This document shows positions 23,493 to 38,700 of a stretch of 64,000 bases of DNA, in pieces. Source of the DNA: Prunella strophiata (lineage: Eukaryota > Chordata > Aves > Passeriformes > Prunellidae); the NCBI GenBank assembly GCA_036583965.1, contig JAZBQD010000015.1, forward strand, positions 19,410,310 through 19,474,309, written 5' to 3'. The notes below the pieces were generated by a model. The model made no database searches, was not told the DNA's origin, and was given only the letters and a program-made list of their open reading frames with translations. How positions within the stretch are numbered: position 1 is the first letter of the stretch; every line of letters begins with the position of its first letter. The position numbers and the translations under genes were made by a program.

Positions 23493-26400
23493 CAATTTCA
23501 TAAATGACTGTGTTATTAAGATGTTTCTTGTAAACTTCTTCTTTGCTTGTTTTTTCAACATCCTTTCTTTTATAAGGAAAGTATAATAAGGAATTTGTTA
23601 TTTCTTGCAGTAAAGTCAGAAGAAACAAAATTTTACAATTAAAAAAATCCTGTTTCCTGACCTTCATATATTTCCAAGTATAAAAGTGCTCCAATGGGGA
23701 GAAACTAAAACTTCACTGCACTTTGTCTTTAATTTCAGCTACTGCACACTCTAAGAACTTAGCAGGAGATTGCCTGCTCCTAGGGAGCACAGAAGTTCAA
23801 TAGGAACCTTCAAAGCCTTTAACTTAAATGTCCCTTGCAACCAAACCTTTTATACTTATTTCCACATGCAATCAACATCGTGTAATCAGACATGGGAGTT
23901 AAATAAATAAATAGGTGAGTGCAATCCTAGAGCAAGGCAACTTTTGATACCATTTTACTCAGCTACTTGTCTCAACCTGCATCAGTTGCTGAGCCAGGCC
24001 AATGCCATGGTCTTCTCACTGGCAGCTGCTGCTTTCACCCTTCACTCTTTGTGTCCCGAGCATGACAAGGAAGCATTCCAGGTGACACCTTAGAGTCACC
24101 ATAGCTTATGAGCTACCACTCCACAGTGTAACAGAGGATCAACATGACCAGTGAGCTCATCCTGACAGCTTGGGTGCAATGAGGAATGGGAGCTATGTCA
24201 TCTAAGACTCTACAAGATTCATGCACTTTTTAGCTTCTGTGGAAGCTGTCTACTCCAGGAACAAACACTTCAGAACTGTTGTGTAACCAGCAAAGTGGGT
24301 ATGGTGGATGTCAAGACTGCAATTCTTTCCCTGGTTTAACAGCACCCATCAGGAGAACCAGCGGGCAGATGGCACATGGAAGCACCAGTGTGGGTTGTCC
24401 TTCCTCCAGCGCTGTGTAACAAAGGCAGACATTCCACATGGGAGACTCCAGGCCCTGTTCCCAGCCCTGGCCTTGTACAATGCCTTAGTTACTTAATCTG
24501 CTAGAAGAGATTAATCATAAAAAGAGCAAATCTGGGAGAGCTTCGAACACAGAAAAAGCGTCATGAAGTCAATGCACAGGAATGAACAAATGTTAACAGA
24601 AGAGAGTAAAATGCATATCACAGTTTGAGAATTTAGAGATTTTGATTTTTTGCAAATTTTACAAGAACCAGAAGAAGGAAGAAGACTGTCACGCAGAAAG
24701 TTGAAGGAGCAAACCTGGCAGTTAGAGGAAAGTGAACTGAATGAAGGAAAAAATTTGATCTTTTGCTTTGTTTAAATGCTTTGTACCTGAACAGAACCCA
24801 TATTTTAGCAAGTGACCCCAACTGAAATCTAATAATTATCACACATAATTATAAAAATAGTTAGCTGAAACGTGGATTTTCAGGTCTTCACAAAAGAGTA
24901 ATGAGCAAAGGACTCAAAATACAAGGGATTTGAAAGCTAAGCTTAGTTCTGACAGTGATCCATTGATTTCCAGTCCATAAAACCAAGATAATAAAGCCTT
25001 CCTCCACTTACAGAGATAAAGGAATGAATGCAAACCATTCAAACACTACTGTGATGAGTGTTCTGCAAAGGACCATTAAAAGATTGGACCATTAAAATAA
25101 CCCAGGCTCTTTTAATAAGAATTAAAAGAATAAATATGTCTCATTTCTCCAGATACCATCCATTTCCTACAGTGAAAAAGGAAGGTGCTGAAAAAGGACC
25201 ACGGGGTAATAAGCTAAAAGAGATTGGTACAAATCAAATATTTCAGGAAGCAAAGTATAGCTGACCATGCAATCTAGCTACCCACATTTTTTAATTCATA
25301 GGTGATTCTGAAACACAATAATGCTGTTCAAGGGAAAAAGTAATGAGATATGAGCTCTGATTCTGTGCACAAAGGAGCAAATACCTTCTCAAAGGTGAAT
25401 GCTCAGAGTTTGAATTCATCTGGCTGACAGGTACAATCTTATTTTGGTACACTGTGAATTTAGTTTTCAAGAGTAATCTTAATTTTTTTACACAAGTAAC
25501 TTTTTATAAAAGCTCTTCTTACAGTTCTTATTTGCTTTTAAGTTAAATCACATTCTAAAATGATAATTTGGAAAATAGAAAGAAATTAAATTAAAATTCA
25601 CCTAGTTCAGCTATTTCACACAAAGCTAATGTAAATTAAATTAGTCTATGTATAAAGAAATTAAAAGAATAAAGAAATAAATGTGATCACAGCTATGATG
25701 CTGGAGTATACATACTTTTTACTCAATTCAGATATTGTTAATGTCAATATTAAAAAAGCATTAATTACACCTTAGCAAGTATTATGTTGTATTCACCAAC
25801 ATCAAAATACTGTTCTCAGTCCATATTTGACATCACCCAGAATGTTGTCAGATTGCCTTCCCAATACAGATGTGAGAAAGAATTTGGTCAGCATTTCTCA
25901 CGTTGTATTTATGGAGTAGTTTTTTTCTTCTGGCTTAGGAAAATACTTGGCTTTGTTTTGTATAGATATAGCCCTTTTAAACAAGTGTTGATGGGGATTT
26001 TTTTGTTTTGCTTTCTGCTAACATTACAGAAATGAGGATCATTGAAACAGAAGTATGCCCATTAATTAAACTACATTGAATACACTGAAGGTATTCATGG
26101 ACACACTTATTTTTTAGAATTTAGAGAAAAAATGTGTTTCTTCATATACAAAATACTCATTTTTTAATTTATAAAATACAGTAAAATTACAATACATCAC
26201 TTTCATCTGTCAAGAGTAATTACTTTTGTAGCTTGAAACAAGTTGCCTTCGGTGACTAGGGTCACATGAGGTATATTGTGCCAGAATGTGCATCGTTACA
26301 AAATCCTTATGTGAAAATTTGCAAACTCTTGGTCTTTCTGTAAGCAGCTAATTTAATGGAATTGTTCCAGAACTTCACAATGAAAAAGATCTGCTTGCAG

Positions 26401-28430
26401 TAAAACAATAAGCATTTTTGATGTTGAATACTGCTTTGTTAATCAGTTCTACATCCATTGTTTTTTAGCACTTTCTGCATACAATGCACATAAATCCCCA
26501 GCTTCTTTCTCATTGGAACTTTGTCCAAAATCTGCACTACACTGTGCACACTATGGAGAACACAATGCATTTGATAAAGAAAAATTATAGTGTTATGTCT
26601 GCTTCAACATTGCTATAAACAGTCAACATTTTCAAATATCACCACATTGTTTCAATGCTTCTTCCTGGAAATTTATTTCCTATTATTTCAGATTACCATA
26701 TTGTTTCACATTGTTTGCTGCTGGGACAATGGAGTAAGTTACAGATATAAACAGATTTCTAGCTCTCACTATGCATTAACATTATACTTAGTAGAAAAGA
26801 TAGCCATCATCTGTATAAATGCCTCCAAAGGAAATAGAAAAATTCTCAGCTGGCTTCTAAATTCATGAGTTGCATATTTTGCCCTTTGCTCTGCCTTGTT
26901 CATTATTCATGACTCAGGATAACAGATACCAGAGCACATTAACATTTCAAATTGAAAAGAAAATTCAATTTTTGTACCCTTTCCTACCAGTAGAAATACT
27001 TCTCAACTACAGGCAAAAAGTATCTTTCAGTGCATAATAAAATCTTTCCCTAAAGCGAGTTCCATACTTTAATGAAGAGCTTTCAATATGCCAACAGTTA
27101 TCACATGCACTTGCCATGCTGGATTTCCACTATCACTTGCTGGTACTTTTCAGCCATTTTCTTTGCAGTGTTGTAAAGGCCTAATCCTAGGTAAAAGACA
27201 TCTAGCTTCTAATTTCTTAGAAGATGGCATAAGTGGAAACTCATATAACTCTAACTTTCAAAACAAGAACTTCAGAAAGTCACCTTTGCTGAGACAAAAC
27301 ACAAAAGTTGCCAATGAACATCACAAATAGAACTAAGATTTCCAGTCATTGTTCAGCTGGGAGGAACTATAAAAATGTGGAGCTCCATACTGAAGTCTGG
27401 TGATTTCATGTATGAAATCTGCCCATACTGCAAGTTTAAAAGGCACTGTTTCCACAGGAAAATCAGCCTGTACTTCAAGAGCCTCTTCAAGCTTGTACAA
27501 ATCCAACTGGAACTTGCTTTGCAAGCAGAACTTTTCTGATTTTTGGAATTGAGAAATAAACCATCTTTTTCCCACATCTCTGGGGTGTTTACAAGGAGCA
27601 CAGCAACAGAACATCAGTGGAGTGAAGAGAGTTGACAGGGATGGCAGCTCTTTTCACTAAGACATCAATTTTAAAGGCATCTTTCAGAGGAAATAAAACA
27701 CTTTCAGCTGTGGCTTAAGAAGGAATAATAAAACTGAATAAAACAAATATATTGTGCTAAGAATACAATCTCATAAGATTCATGAACACTTTTCTGAATT
27801 TCTTATTGAATGAGAAAGTAACTTCAGAGTTTATTTATTCTCCATGTTTTAATTTATTTATGAATTTGCATATAAATCAAATAATACTAGGACTCACCAC
27901 TACGAGTAACATAATGAAGTATACGAAAACAATTTTTTTTATAAATCATGACAGTCACAAAACAAATTACTAAGAAATGGGAAACACTTTGGTAGTGTCA
28001 AGTTCTCTGCTTTGTCTCTACTTTCTCTTCTTTAGTTGTGAGTTCTGCAGAGTTCTGTAACAATGCAGAGATGTAAGCAAAACAGGTCAAGTGTATAGCA
28101 AGCTTAGATTATTGCATAGTATACAATCTGCTCTTTTTTCTAGTGAATTGACTGTTTAGGAAACATTTCTAAAACCATGGATTTTTCTGGATGTTCATGA
28201 ATTTACTGATGTTAGTAAATTTTTTCTTTTGAAATAATACAAAAAATATTCATATTGCAATTCATATTTCAATGCATATTTCAATTGTTTTAAAATGCTG
28301 GTAGCGTGTAACATGGATTTACAGCATCACCAGGGCCACTGTGATATACTTGCCTATTTTCTTCATCAAGCACCAGTATAGCAAATTTCACCCTTTAATA
28401 TCAGAATACTTTAAAAATACAATCCTGCAG

Positions 28431-29300
28431 ATTCATAGAATAGTTTGGGTTGTAAGGGATCTCTAAAAATCCTAGTCTAACCCCACTGCAATGTGCAGGG
28501 ATATCTTCTACTGCACCTGGTTGCACAGAGGCCCAGCCCACCTGCCCTTGAAAATTTCCAGGGATCCCCATTCCCATATATCACATCTCTGGGCATCCTG
28601 TGCTAGTGTTTTACCACCCTCTTTTTAAAAACCACCTTCCTCACATCTAGCTTAAAGCTATCCCTTGTAAAAAAATCCATCTCCATCTTTCCTGTAGGCC
28701 CCCTATTAGGTACTGGAAGGTGCTCCAAGATCTCTTAGAGCCTTCTCTTCTCCAGGCTGAACAGCCACAATTCTCTCAGTCTCTCTCACAGGAGAAGTGC
28801 CTCAGCTCTCTGATCATCCTGGTGGCTTCCTCTGGACTTGTTCCAACAGGTCCACATCCTTATTTTGGGACCCCCAGAGCTGGATGTAGCACTGCAGGTG
28901 GGGTCTCATCAGAGCAGAGCAGAGGGGCAGAATCCCCTCCCTCACCCTGCTGCCCACAGGGCTCTGGATGCAGCCCAGCACACACTTGGCTCTCTGGGCT
29001 GTGAGTGCCCATGGCTGGGTCATGCCCAGCCTCCCACCCACAGCACCCCCAGGTCCTTCTGGGCAGGGCTGCTCTCCATCTGTTCATCCCCAGCCTGCAT
29101 CAATATCAGGGTTGCCCTGATCTGGGTGCAGCATGAGCACCTGGCTTTGTTGAACTTTGTGATGTTCCCATGGACCTCTCCCTTGAGCTTGTCCAGGTCC
29201 CTCTGGATGGCATTCCATCCTTCCAGGGTTTCAACAGCACCACTCAGCTTGTTGCTGTGGGCAGACCTGTGAGAGTGCACTGGACCCCACATATCATTCA
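28431..29300 (-). mobile_element. CR1 LINE, truncated, with ORF2 reverse-transcriptase remains
   Basis: The left end is the antisense CR1 terminus (attcatagaatagtttgggt). Reading on the minus strand from 29300 down, one finds broken ORF2 peptides: a segment with ETLEGWNAIQRDLDKLKGE, then SSPAQKDLGVLW, then RAKCVLGCIQSPVGSR, then ALMRPHLQC and LLEQVQRK. These match the order of the C-terminal part of CR1 reverse transcriptase but sit in different frames with losses, so it is dead. The element is 5'-truncated near 29300, before the catalytic core. It is GC-richer than its surroundings and lies in the same orientation as RIMS2. Confidence 0.92.
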
Positions 29301-32300
29301 CAGAATATTTCAAATGGAAAGATTAGGTAAGGAAGAGCAAAACAGTGGGAATTTGTATAGATTTACTTCAGAGTATAGAAGCCAACAGCCTTAAAGGGAA
29401 ATAAACTCCAAACTTTGCTTCATGAATTCTCTCATAACTTATCATTCAAAAGTTTAAAAGAAAGAAGAAAGGAAGTGAAGTATGCCTGTAGTTTCTTTTT
29501 ATGCAGAACTGCTTATTTGTATCTCTCTTTTAATTGCTGAGCTGTCAGTGGGATTATTTTGATCTGATACACACAAGCAAAAGGAATAAATGTTCAGAGT
29601 AGAAAATATGTCTCATCCCCCCTGCAATTCACTTTCTCTTTCAAAAACATATGTCATTCCTATCCTGTTTGTTGACCAAACCAGCACTGAACTTCAAGAA
29701 AACAGAACAGTTGTTTCAAGAAGCTGAAATTGTAATAAAAGATACAAAGTTCCAGAAACAGATCATTTGAATTATCTTTCACAAGGGCCCTGCGGTGAGC
29801 AGCCATGTGAGAACTTGGAAGATTTGCATTAGAAATGCTTTTAGCCATTTTATCAGTCTGACTCATGGCAATGACAGGCATTATCTTCGTGATTGCTCTG
29901 TTTGCTGCACTGCAATTCTGTGCTCTTACGTGCAAATCCAGGGTGTTAGCCCGGATTTACTGCCCTCCTATCCTACTGCATAGACCTACATCAGCCCTGT
30001 GTCCCAGTTCTCTGTGTTGCAAATGCCTCTTGCCAGGTCCACACTGCTCCATTTTGCTCCCTTTTCCTTGCTACCACTATTATTTTTTCTTCTCTCTGCT
30101 CTCCTTTCCAAATGTTTTATCTCCCTTTCTTTTCTAGGCAGCCAGAAAAAGCAAAGACAGACCCTGATCTATGACTCTGACTCCTCAGGTTGGCAGCTAC
30201 TTTTCTGACTACTTCATTATCCATATTTTTTCATATCATTAAACCATCACTGTTAGGAAATGACTCGCTAAGTGTTTTACCACCAAAATACCATGCGAAT
30301 GAATCCACTGTGAACAAATCGCAAGCAAACCAACACACATTTTTATCCATAATATAAAGGTTCTAAGTTGTTTGTTTCCTAATTAAATTTCTTATGTCAC
30401 TATGATTACTTTGTTTGATCAAATCTTATCCTGCGTCAAAATTATTTTTTTTTTAATTTAATTAAGTCACAAACAGCCTTTTTCTTCCTCTCAAACAAAC
30501 AAAAGCCCTAGTTTCTCTGTTTGCCAAGAAGTAAAAGTATTAATAGAAGAAAAACTAAAAGAAATTTTAATGATGGTGCTTACATCTTCCAAGACAATTA
30601 CTACATTAAAAGTCTCTCTTCTTAAGGGCAATGCTTTAACCAAGACTAGCAGGGGAAAAAAAGGCCAGAACATGAAAAAGACTAAAGACTAGACAGAGAA
30701 ATATATTTGGATAAAAGGTGGTTAATCCCAAGGTCTTGAATTAGAGGATTATGGGGCTTCTGTAGGGCAGATGGTTGTTTATTCATGTCACAGGACAGAA
30801 AAAGTGAACAGAGGGGGAAAAATGAATAATCTTTCACTGACTAAAGACTTCCACATCCTAGATACACCTAGTAGTACAAGCATTCTTCAAAACCACTCAA
30901 CAAACTCTGATTTGCCTACAGACTTTGCAAAGGCACTAAGGACTTTTGTTTCTCAGTTTTCAGTTATATCCCCCATCTCCTTTCAGCACTTTATAACTGT
31001 CACACTGCAAGTGTCCTGTGTGGCAAATCTTCACAAGCTGCATTCACAGGGAAAATCATTAACACTCACAGAAATTATAGCATTGAAAGAAGGTCACAAC
31101 TAACAAGTCTGCCCTTTGAAGTTCACCTCAGTGAATGAGCACTATATTATAATGATTGCATTCTCTCATCCTTTCCATTCTCAACAAATAATGGTTTGTA
31201 TTGTTCTCCTCACTGGCTTAGGAGAGCATTCCATCTCAAATGAACTCATTTTGCAAATGTGAGTAATGTCAAACAAAAGAAAGTGTAGGGTGTTTACTAA
31301 TAAGTTAAATCAATAAGCTAAGTATGAAAAATTAAACTCCCTGTAGATATAAATATCTACAACTGAAAAATTAAATCTGGGACAGAAAACCTTGAGGTTA
31401 GTTTGGATTAAACACTACATTTTATTGTCACTTTACTTGAGCATAGTATTAAAAATTTAAATTCTGAAATCACATTATCTTAGCTTTATAATACATAAGA
31501 ACTTGTAGTGCCAAAACAATTTTGTATTATTTTCTAGCTGAAGCATCTGGCTAAAAGCAACATATGACTTACATTTTTTCTATTCTATAATTTATGCAGA
31601 CTGTGAGCCTTTTATTTCGTGAGGAATGCACATCATGGAAGCAAAACCTGTCATATGCACAATTTTCAACTGCATTACAATCCCACATTGTATCATGACA
31701 TAAATCAAGTTTTACAGCACAACCTCAATTAGAAAAAAGAATGTAGATGATATGCTTTTTACTCCTTAGTCATATGTGTGATGCTATAAAAAGATGTAAT
31801 CCTTACAAACTTCTTATAAGAGAGATATTTTGACCCTGGACTTCAAAAGTTCATCTGATATCCACCACCAGTCAGAATTTCCCTGGTTTGAATCTTATTC
31901 TTCCACCAAAACACTTCTCTTGTGCAGTGCTGAAACTACATTCATGATGATACTTTTTTCTAAATATGCTCATGAAAAGAAACTTTCAGAAAATCATAAA
32001 GATAACTCACCAGCCTTCATATTGATATATTTGTATAGATGTAAATCAAACACCTCCTCAAAAAGCATCAATGTATTTGGAAAGAAGACTAAAAATTTCA
32101 ATCAATGATGAGGCAGAGCTTTGCAAAAACATTGCAGTCTTGGCACAGATGCAATTAGTAATTATGTGCAGATGATTTTCACAGCAGATGTATAAATGCT
32201 TTACTTAGTCACATCTGCACAGATATTTTGAGAGAAGACTTTATCTGGTATGCCAATACATTATCATAGCAAAGGTTTATCATATTAATAATTAATCATA

Positions 32301-35300
32301 GTTTTGGTTTCCTCTTAAAGAAAATAATTCAGACTTTTCTTAAAGGCAAAAAATATTTAAGTCAAAATTATGGCTCCCAGGAAAAGCAGGTTTGACTTTC
32401 AAGACTTTCCAAATAAAAATTAGGAAAATATAAATACTGTCATTGAAAGGGCATAAGCAATCAAAATTTTTTTTATTAATTTATTTTTAAAAGTTTTGTA
32501 GTATATACCAAGCAGAAGTTTTTCCAGGTGTTTTATAGGTCCTCTACATAAATATGGACTTGCTTCAAAGCCAGATATTTAAATATTTATTACTTAACAA
32601 TCTTTTTTTCATTCATGCTTGTACCTGATATTTAAATTTTCTACCACTTTCAATTTTTATTTTGTTTTACTTGAGAAGAGTCAAATGACCACTTAAAACT
32701 TACACAAACTGTCATGTTCAGCTTCTATTGGCTTCTAGCAGAAAAATCTAGTCTGCAAACATTAGTCTTTGCAAGACAGTGGCTGAGCATTTGCATTTGT
32801 TAAAATAGGTGATCTTGAAAGTGCTTAAGTTAAGTGGATTCATTTTTTGTAATTAAAACACAAATCCTCACTCCAATGGATGCATATGAGAGATTTCCTA
32901 CTAAATTCAGGGAAGCCAAAAATATTCTGACCAGATTAATTCAAGAGAAAATAATCTCATTGTCTAAGTCTTTGTGCAAACTCTTCAAATACACATTTAA
33001 AATATAAATTAACGTTAAAGTTAAATGTAGGAAACACACTCTGATGGTTTTATAATCAGTGATGATGCCCCTCTCAGCAAATAAACTTGGCTGCACCTAA
33101 AAGAGGAACAAAACCCCCACTGCCTGCAGAGATTTCTCTACTGCAGAGCACCATGGAGATGCCCCTGGCCATCAGGATCTGCAGCTCCCACCTTGTCATC
33201 CCAGGGACCAAACCTTTGCTTTCAGGCTGCTTTACTCACTGTTCCTGGCACTGCTCTTCCTGCTGATGACCCACATGTGGGTCCCACCAGAAGCCTGTGA
33301 GGTGGTTGGCTGGGTGAAACAGCTCTCAGGAATACACTCACAATCACTATTACATTTTCTCCTTGACCACATTCAATTTCCTTCTCTGTCATTTTCTTGG
33401 CTTCTATATAACCAGTTCCAAAACTGCCCAGTTTCTGAGTTGACTTCATGCTATCACCACATCATAACTAGTATGAGAAACTCAGATGTAGTTAGCAATA
33501 TTGTCCAGACTGATAGCAAGAGGAAAGAAGAAGAAAAGCAAAGCAATTAGTATAGCCCCAAACTAAAGTCTGGAGATTAAAGCCTACCTATTCTCAAATA
33601 TTATGTTTTCATATTCCAGTACCTATTGCACCAAGGAAAAAAAAAAAAAAAAAAAAAAAACAAAAACCACCAATGGGAAAGGAGTTCCCTTATTTACTTT
33701 TTCTTCTTTTTTTTTTTTTTTAATTGAGTACTATGGTCCTAAACTGAAGAAAGAAAGTTAGCAAATACAAATGAGCCACAAATCCTCATTTTATTACCTC
33801 TCCTTTTCCCCAGTAGTAACAATTTGCACAGTGTGAGAGTCCCTTTAACAGGTGAGATTTTTTTTTTCTTATGAGGATGTTATAGAATATGAAAGAAAAA
33901 GAGTAATTCATTATGTCACTTTAACTATTCCAGTTATCAATTCATTTTCTGGTTTTGACTGTAGATATTATAGGATGTCAGTAGCAATAACTTTTAAACA
34001 AAATTTTCTGTGGAAGAAAAACCTTTTTTCAAGGGCCCACCAACCATAAAGAGCTGTTCTGTTGCTCCAACAGTGAAAGTAAAGAGATACCTTTACACAT
34101 ATTATTCCCATCTTTATAATAGGTATCATCTATAGAGACAAAAGGAGGATGGTCAATGTGCTGGCTTAGATTGTGATCTGAAAAAATTCATTAGAAAGAC
34201 ATCTGCTCATCCTTTGATCCCCTCTGTTCTGCAGGAGACCAGAAATGTTAGCAGACATGTACAGAGCCACAGAAAACTTTCTCAGTTTTGTAGAGAGAAG
34301 TGAAATTTTCTGCACTGAGGGCTAGGGATGTCCTGTATTTTGGGAGAAGGAGGCAGAGGAGGATGGAGGTGAGGGTTAAGGATTCAGGGCCAGGTTTGAT
34401 GTTCCTGCTTCCTTCAGGTCACGGCTGTCACTGCAGCCTGAGGCCACCGCTCAGCTCATCCTCTCCCTGTCTCCAGCAGCAGCCACTGCACCAAACACTA
34501 ACCTCTTACAGCAGCAACAGCAAGCTCAGCATGCAAAATAATCAACTGGGCAATTTCACCAACCCTAATTATTCTGGGCTGCTGCCTACTTAGATTAGTC
34601 CTGAAACTCATCCAAGACATTATCTACACAATCAGCTGCAATGTCCGACATGCTTTCTTCTTCTACCACTTCTGCCAAAGATGCACAAACAAACCCTCAG
34701 TTGGAAAGGGCATAATTGTATTTATGCAAACTGTGATCATGCTGGTAACCCAGCCACTCGATTGAGTTTATTACCAGTCACACACAAACGTGTAGAAACG
34801 GCTGATGGCAAATGCTGCTCTAGTTCAGAGCACACAAGGGGCTGGCACTTACCTCTGAGGATACATTCAATTGCTAATTTTACTCATTTGCATCTTGTTA
34901 GAAATCCAAGCCAATCCAAGTAACACAATACATCAGTCTAAGAGACACACAAAATTCAGTTCTTTTCAGCAAACATGAAATACTTCATTTATTTTAATAG
35001 TCTCAATATGTCACTTCCACATGAAAAGGCCTCGTAGAGCATGTGATGCCAAGGTTTATTGAGCATCCACAGTTTACACAAATATTTTTGCTTTAGTTCA
35101 TTGCAAGTACTTTAAGGTAGAAGTACCCTCAGCAATCATTTCAACCTGTGCTCCTTCAGGGGGTGTTACCTGCTCACACAGTCAGGAAGGAACATGCATT
35201 AACACAAACCCTCCCTGGCACCAGCCTGCTGCAGGATCCCCTGGGCCACCAGGAGCTCAGTGTTTGCCCCATAACAGCTGCCAAGGGATTGTCTTCCCAC

Positions 35301-35550
35301 TTCTCAGCCCATCCCACCAGCAAAGAGGCTGAGGGTGAATGAGAAGCTGGGAGGGGACACAGCTCCCCCAGCTTGACCAAAGGGGTGCCCCATGCCTTAC
35401 AATGTGTCAGTCAGGCAATAAAAACTGCAGGGGAAGAAAATAAAATCTGAAAGAACAAAAGTTCCTCTGCAGTCCACAGGAAAAAGAGCTTCATGTCTGT
35501 TCTCACTCTGACAAATGCAATAATCAGGAAATAGATGATGAAATTGAGCT
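29301..35550 (-). other. RIMS2 41-kb intron, segment up to the TTTC tract
   Basis: Mostly AT-rich. GC-richer patches at about 33090-33320, 34300-34560 and 35140-35400 show no repeat family or coding signal I recognise. Poly-A and poly-T runs lie at 33.6-33.7 kb. Confidence 0.8.
33637..33721. repeat. Poly-A tract followed by poly-T tract
   Basis: A run of A at 33637-33660 (24 nt) and a run of T at 33707-33721 (15 nt) are separated by 46 bp. The two could pair as a hairpin arm in single-stranded DNA or RNA. Confidence 0.9.
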
Positions 35551-35741
<191 letters not shown>

Positions 35742-38700
35742 ATATTTGACTTTCAGTTGTCATAAAACCCTTTTTTCCCCCTTTAAATATTATCTGACTG
35801 TTTCATCAAATTAATGCAGCTTCTAGATTTGCAGTAGTAAAACACAGAACTTCAACAGTCATGAATTCAGTAATTCCAAGTAAATTTCCAATTTTCAAGT
35901 ACACAAAACATATTCAATGAATAATTTGAGCCTAATTTATGAATCTCTATTTTCTCCTCACATAATTTTAGAACTGCCTCCCCTCACTGATTTTAAATTC
36001 ACTAAGCATCTTTTTCTAACAAAATAGTTAAATTATTGCATACTATAACTTATTCTCTCTTATTACTAGAATGGTAATGATAGAAATAACCATTTTCTTG
36101 GATCCTCATTTTAAGGAGCAGGAAAGAACTTACTTCTAAATGCAATTGTTTTTGAAATTTTCTTTCAAAAAACCCTCTTGTTCTCTTCTCTGTAGATATT
36201 TTCCTGTATAAACTTTTATCTAATTTTAATATTTCCTCTTTAAATAATATTAATCTATTTACTGGTTGTTAGCTCACAACATCTAGACTACTGTTGAAAA
36301 CCTAAAACAAATCAGCCAATTCATATGAGGCACACAGCAATGCATACTCTCAAACATAAATATCATTCTATAATTAAAAACAGTATAATCTGTTCTGCTT
36401 ATTTCTTCACATCTTTTAAATTCAAAACTTCTCATATTAAAAGATGGAAAAGAGATCTAGCTGAACTTCAGAGCAGAGTAGTTAGGATATCTGTTTAGGC
36501 ATTGAACTAAGATTATTTTTTAGATAGGCTCAGTCCTCATAATTATTAATGAAGATGTATCCAAGTTTAATGAGATGAAGTTTTACCATTTACAGCAATC
36601 CTAGGAGCCCAGATTACATATAGTTATGAGTGTTGCTCTCTATTTCTGTTTACACAGTCTTAGGTAAATTCAGAAACTTATATTTTGAGATTAATACCAC
36701 TGATTTTTCCTGAATGCTTTAGAATGCATAAAATTAAGACTGTATCTTTTCAAGATGAAGGTTTAAAATACATGCAAGGTTAGATCAATGTTTTGAATGT
36801 AAATCCTCCCCTTAAATGGCAACAGAAATCATCTATTTAAATGAACTTTTAAGAGACATCATAGATTCTCATATCTCCTTCACACAAATGCTGGATGCCT
36901 TTCAAGAAATGCCCTTTGATCAAGCACGAGATGTTCTTCAGTAATACAAGTTATTGAGCTCAATAACAAATTAACAGCATGTCACTGAATGGACTGTGAT
37001 AAATAGCAGGCTGCATTAGATGTTGTAATGGTAATTATTCATTCTAAATTCTGTGAAGCTATAAAAACAGTTTAGAAAAGAACAGCAGAAACACTCCACA
37101 AGTTCAAAAGCAGAGCTCTCCTGCTCAATAAAGTGCTGTCATTTCACCAAGTTGGTCTCTAGACAGCACTATATTGGTTCTATTGCAATAGTATCTAAAA
37201 GGAGCAGTCAAGGATTAGGACTCTCTTGACTATTCCTCAGCCTGTGATTTGGAAATGCAGCTACCATTTTATGCTTATGTTTTTATCATACATAGTTTGC
37301 AAGTACATGATCTGATGGGGCTGTCTAGTTCAGCAAAATCTGCTTTATTTTTACAGGGAATATAACAGCCAAAGCATTTGGTGGATTATGCTATGTAATA
37401 CCAAATTTAAACCTCTGATAGGCAGGCCAGATCCCTGGCCTTGAAAAAGACCCACTGTGCACTCCTAAGCCACCTGAGCAGGCTTAGCCAGGCTTCTGAT
37501 GAGCCAGAGGGGCTGAGAAAGTTTTGGGGTAGCATGGAAATGAAAATGCCAGCTACCTGGCATGTTCTTGTGGAACCAAAATATTTCTGCACCCCAGCAA
37601 GGCTCACCTTAATAAAGAATAAATTGGATCAGGCAAAAGTATGTACCTACATTTCTAGTGGACACTAAGGACATCACAAGCTGATGTGATACAGTCCAGT
37701 CACAGCTGTGCAACACCTGAACTGCAGCTGTATCCACCAGGAGTCACACTGACACCCTAACCCACTCTGTCCTCCAAGAAAGGTAAAGCTTTTGGGAGCT
37801 GTTTTATATGTAACTTCAGTTACAGATAAATAAACAAACCTCATGAAGTAGGATCTACAAATGAATACAGATCCAGAGCCTAAAATGCAGGGGAAAACTC
37901 AAATCCATCAATCTTCTACAACTGAGTTGAATTCCCTTTTGTCACTTGCTATTAGGCAATCCATTTGAAAATTATTTACAACCTCTCTTGACAAATATGA
38001 TTACAAAAGATTTGGCAACTGTACTTGCTGCAATCATACAAAGATAAATCTTTAATAACTTCTTCAAAACAAAACTGGGGAAAAAACATTCAGCTAGAAA
38101 GATGTGAAGAACAGCAAATACTCAGAAAAATATAGAGCAGCTAAAAGAATAATGAAATATATTAAACACTAAAATGTTACTGAAATTCATTTCACAAAAT
38201 GCAATTTCTGAAGTTTTGTTTTTTGAGCTTGCTTATCCCATTGCAATGAGCTGACAAGAACCATGTAATAGAGAACAGGAGAGACAGTTTCTATGGCTTG
38301 CTATTGCCAAAGAAATCACTTAATAATCTATTTTAAGTGCATTTCTGCCAGAGATCTTGACTGTAGGAATTTACTTAAGAAACTATATTTTTATAAGTCA
38401 AAATAACTTATGAGAACGATTTTAATTAAATTGCAGAGATTAATATCTGAACAATATTTAACATCATTCTCTCCAACCAACATAAGGAGTCCTGGGGTCA
38501 GCAGAATGTAGAAGACATATCAAGAATACAAAATATATAGTCTTTCTTTTGTAATCCTGTACTGCCTTGGTTCAGAGCACTTAAACGGGAAAATCCTCTT
38601 GTGGCTATGAGTATCCAAGACAAAACAAGTTAATTCCTTAGGAAAGGTCCTTATATATTGCAGTTATACACAGCAGCCTCAAGAAGTTCAGCAGAGCCAT

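Larger units (their letters stand above)
22074..28430 (-). other. RIMS2 41-kb intron, segment between two CR1 copies
   Basis: AT-rich intron. It holds the CR1 remnant and T-run near 23.3 kb, and a GC-richer patch at about 23980-24490 (for example ccagcgctgtgtaacaaagg) that I cannot classify. No exon-like stretch recognised. Confidence 0.8.

Noticed and set aside
28720..29394. Several plus-strand open frames in 28.7-29.4 kb
   Set aside because: They are antisense shadows of the GC-rich CR1 copy, which runs on the minus strand.
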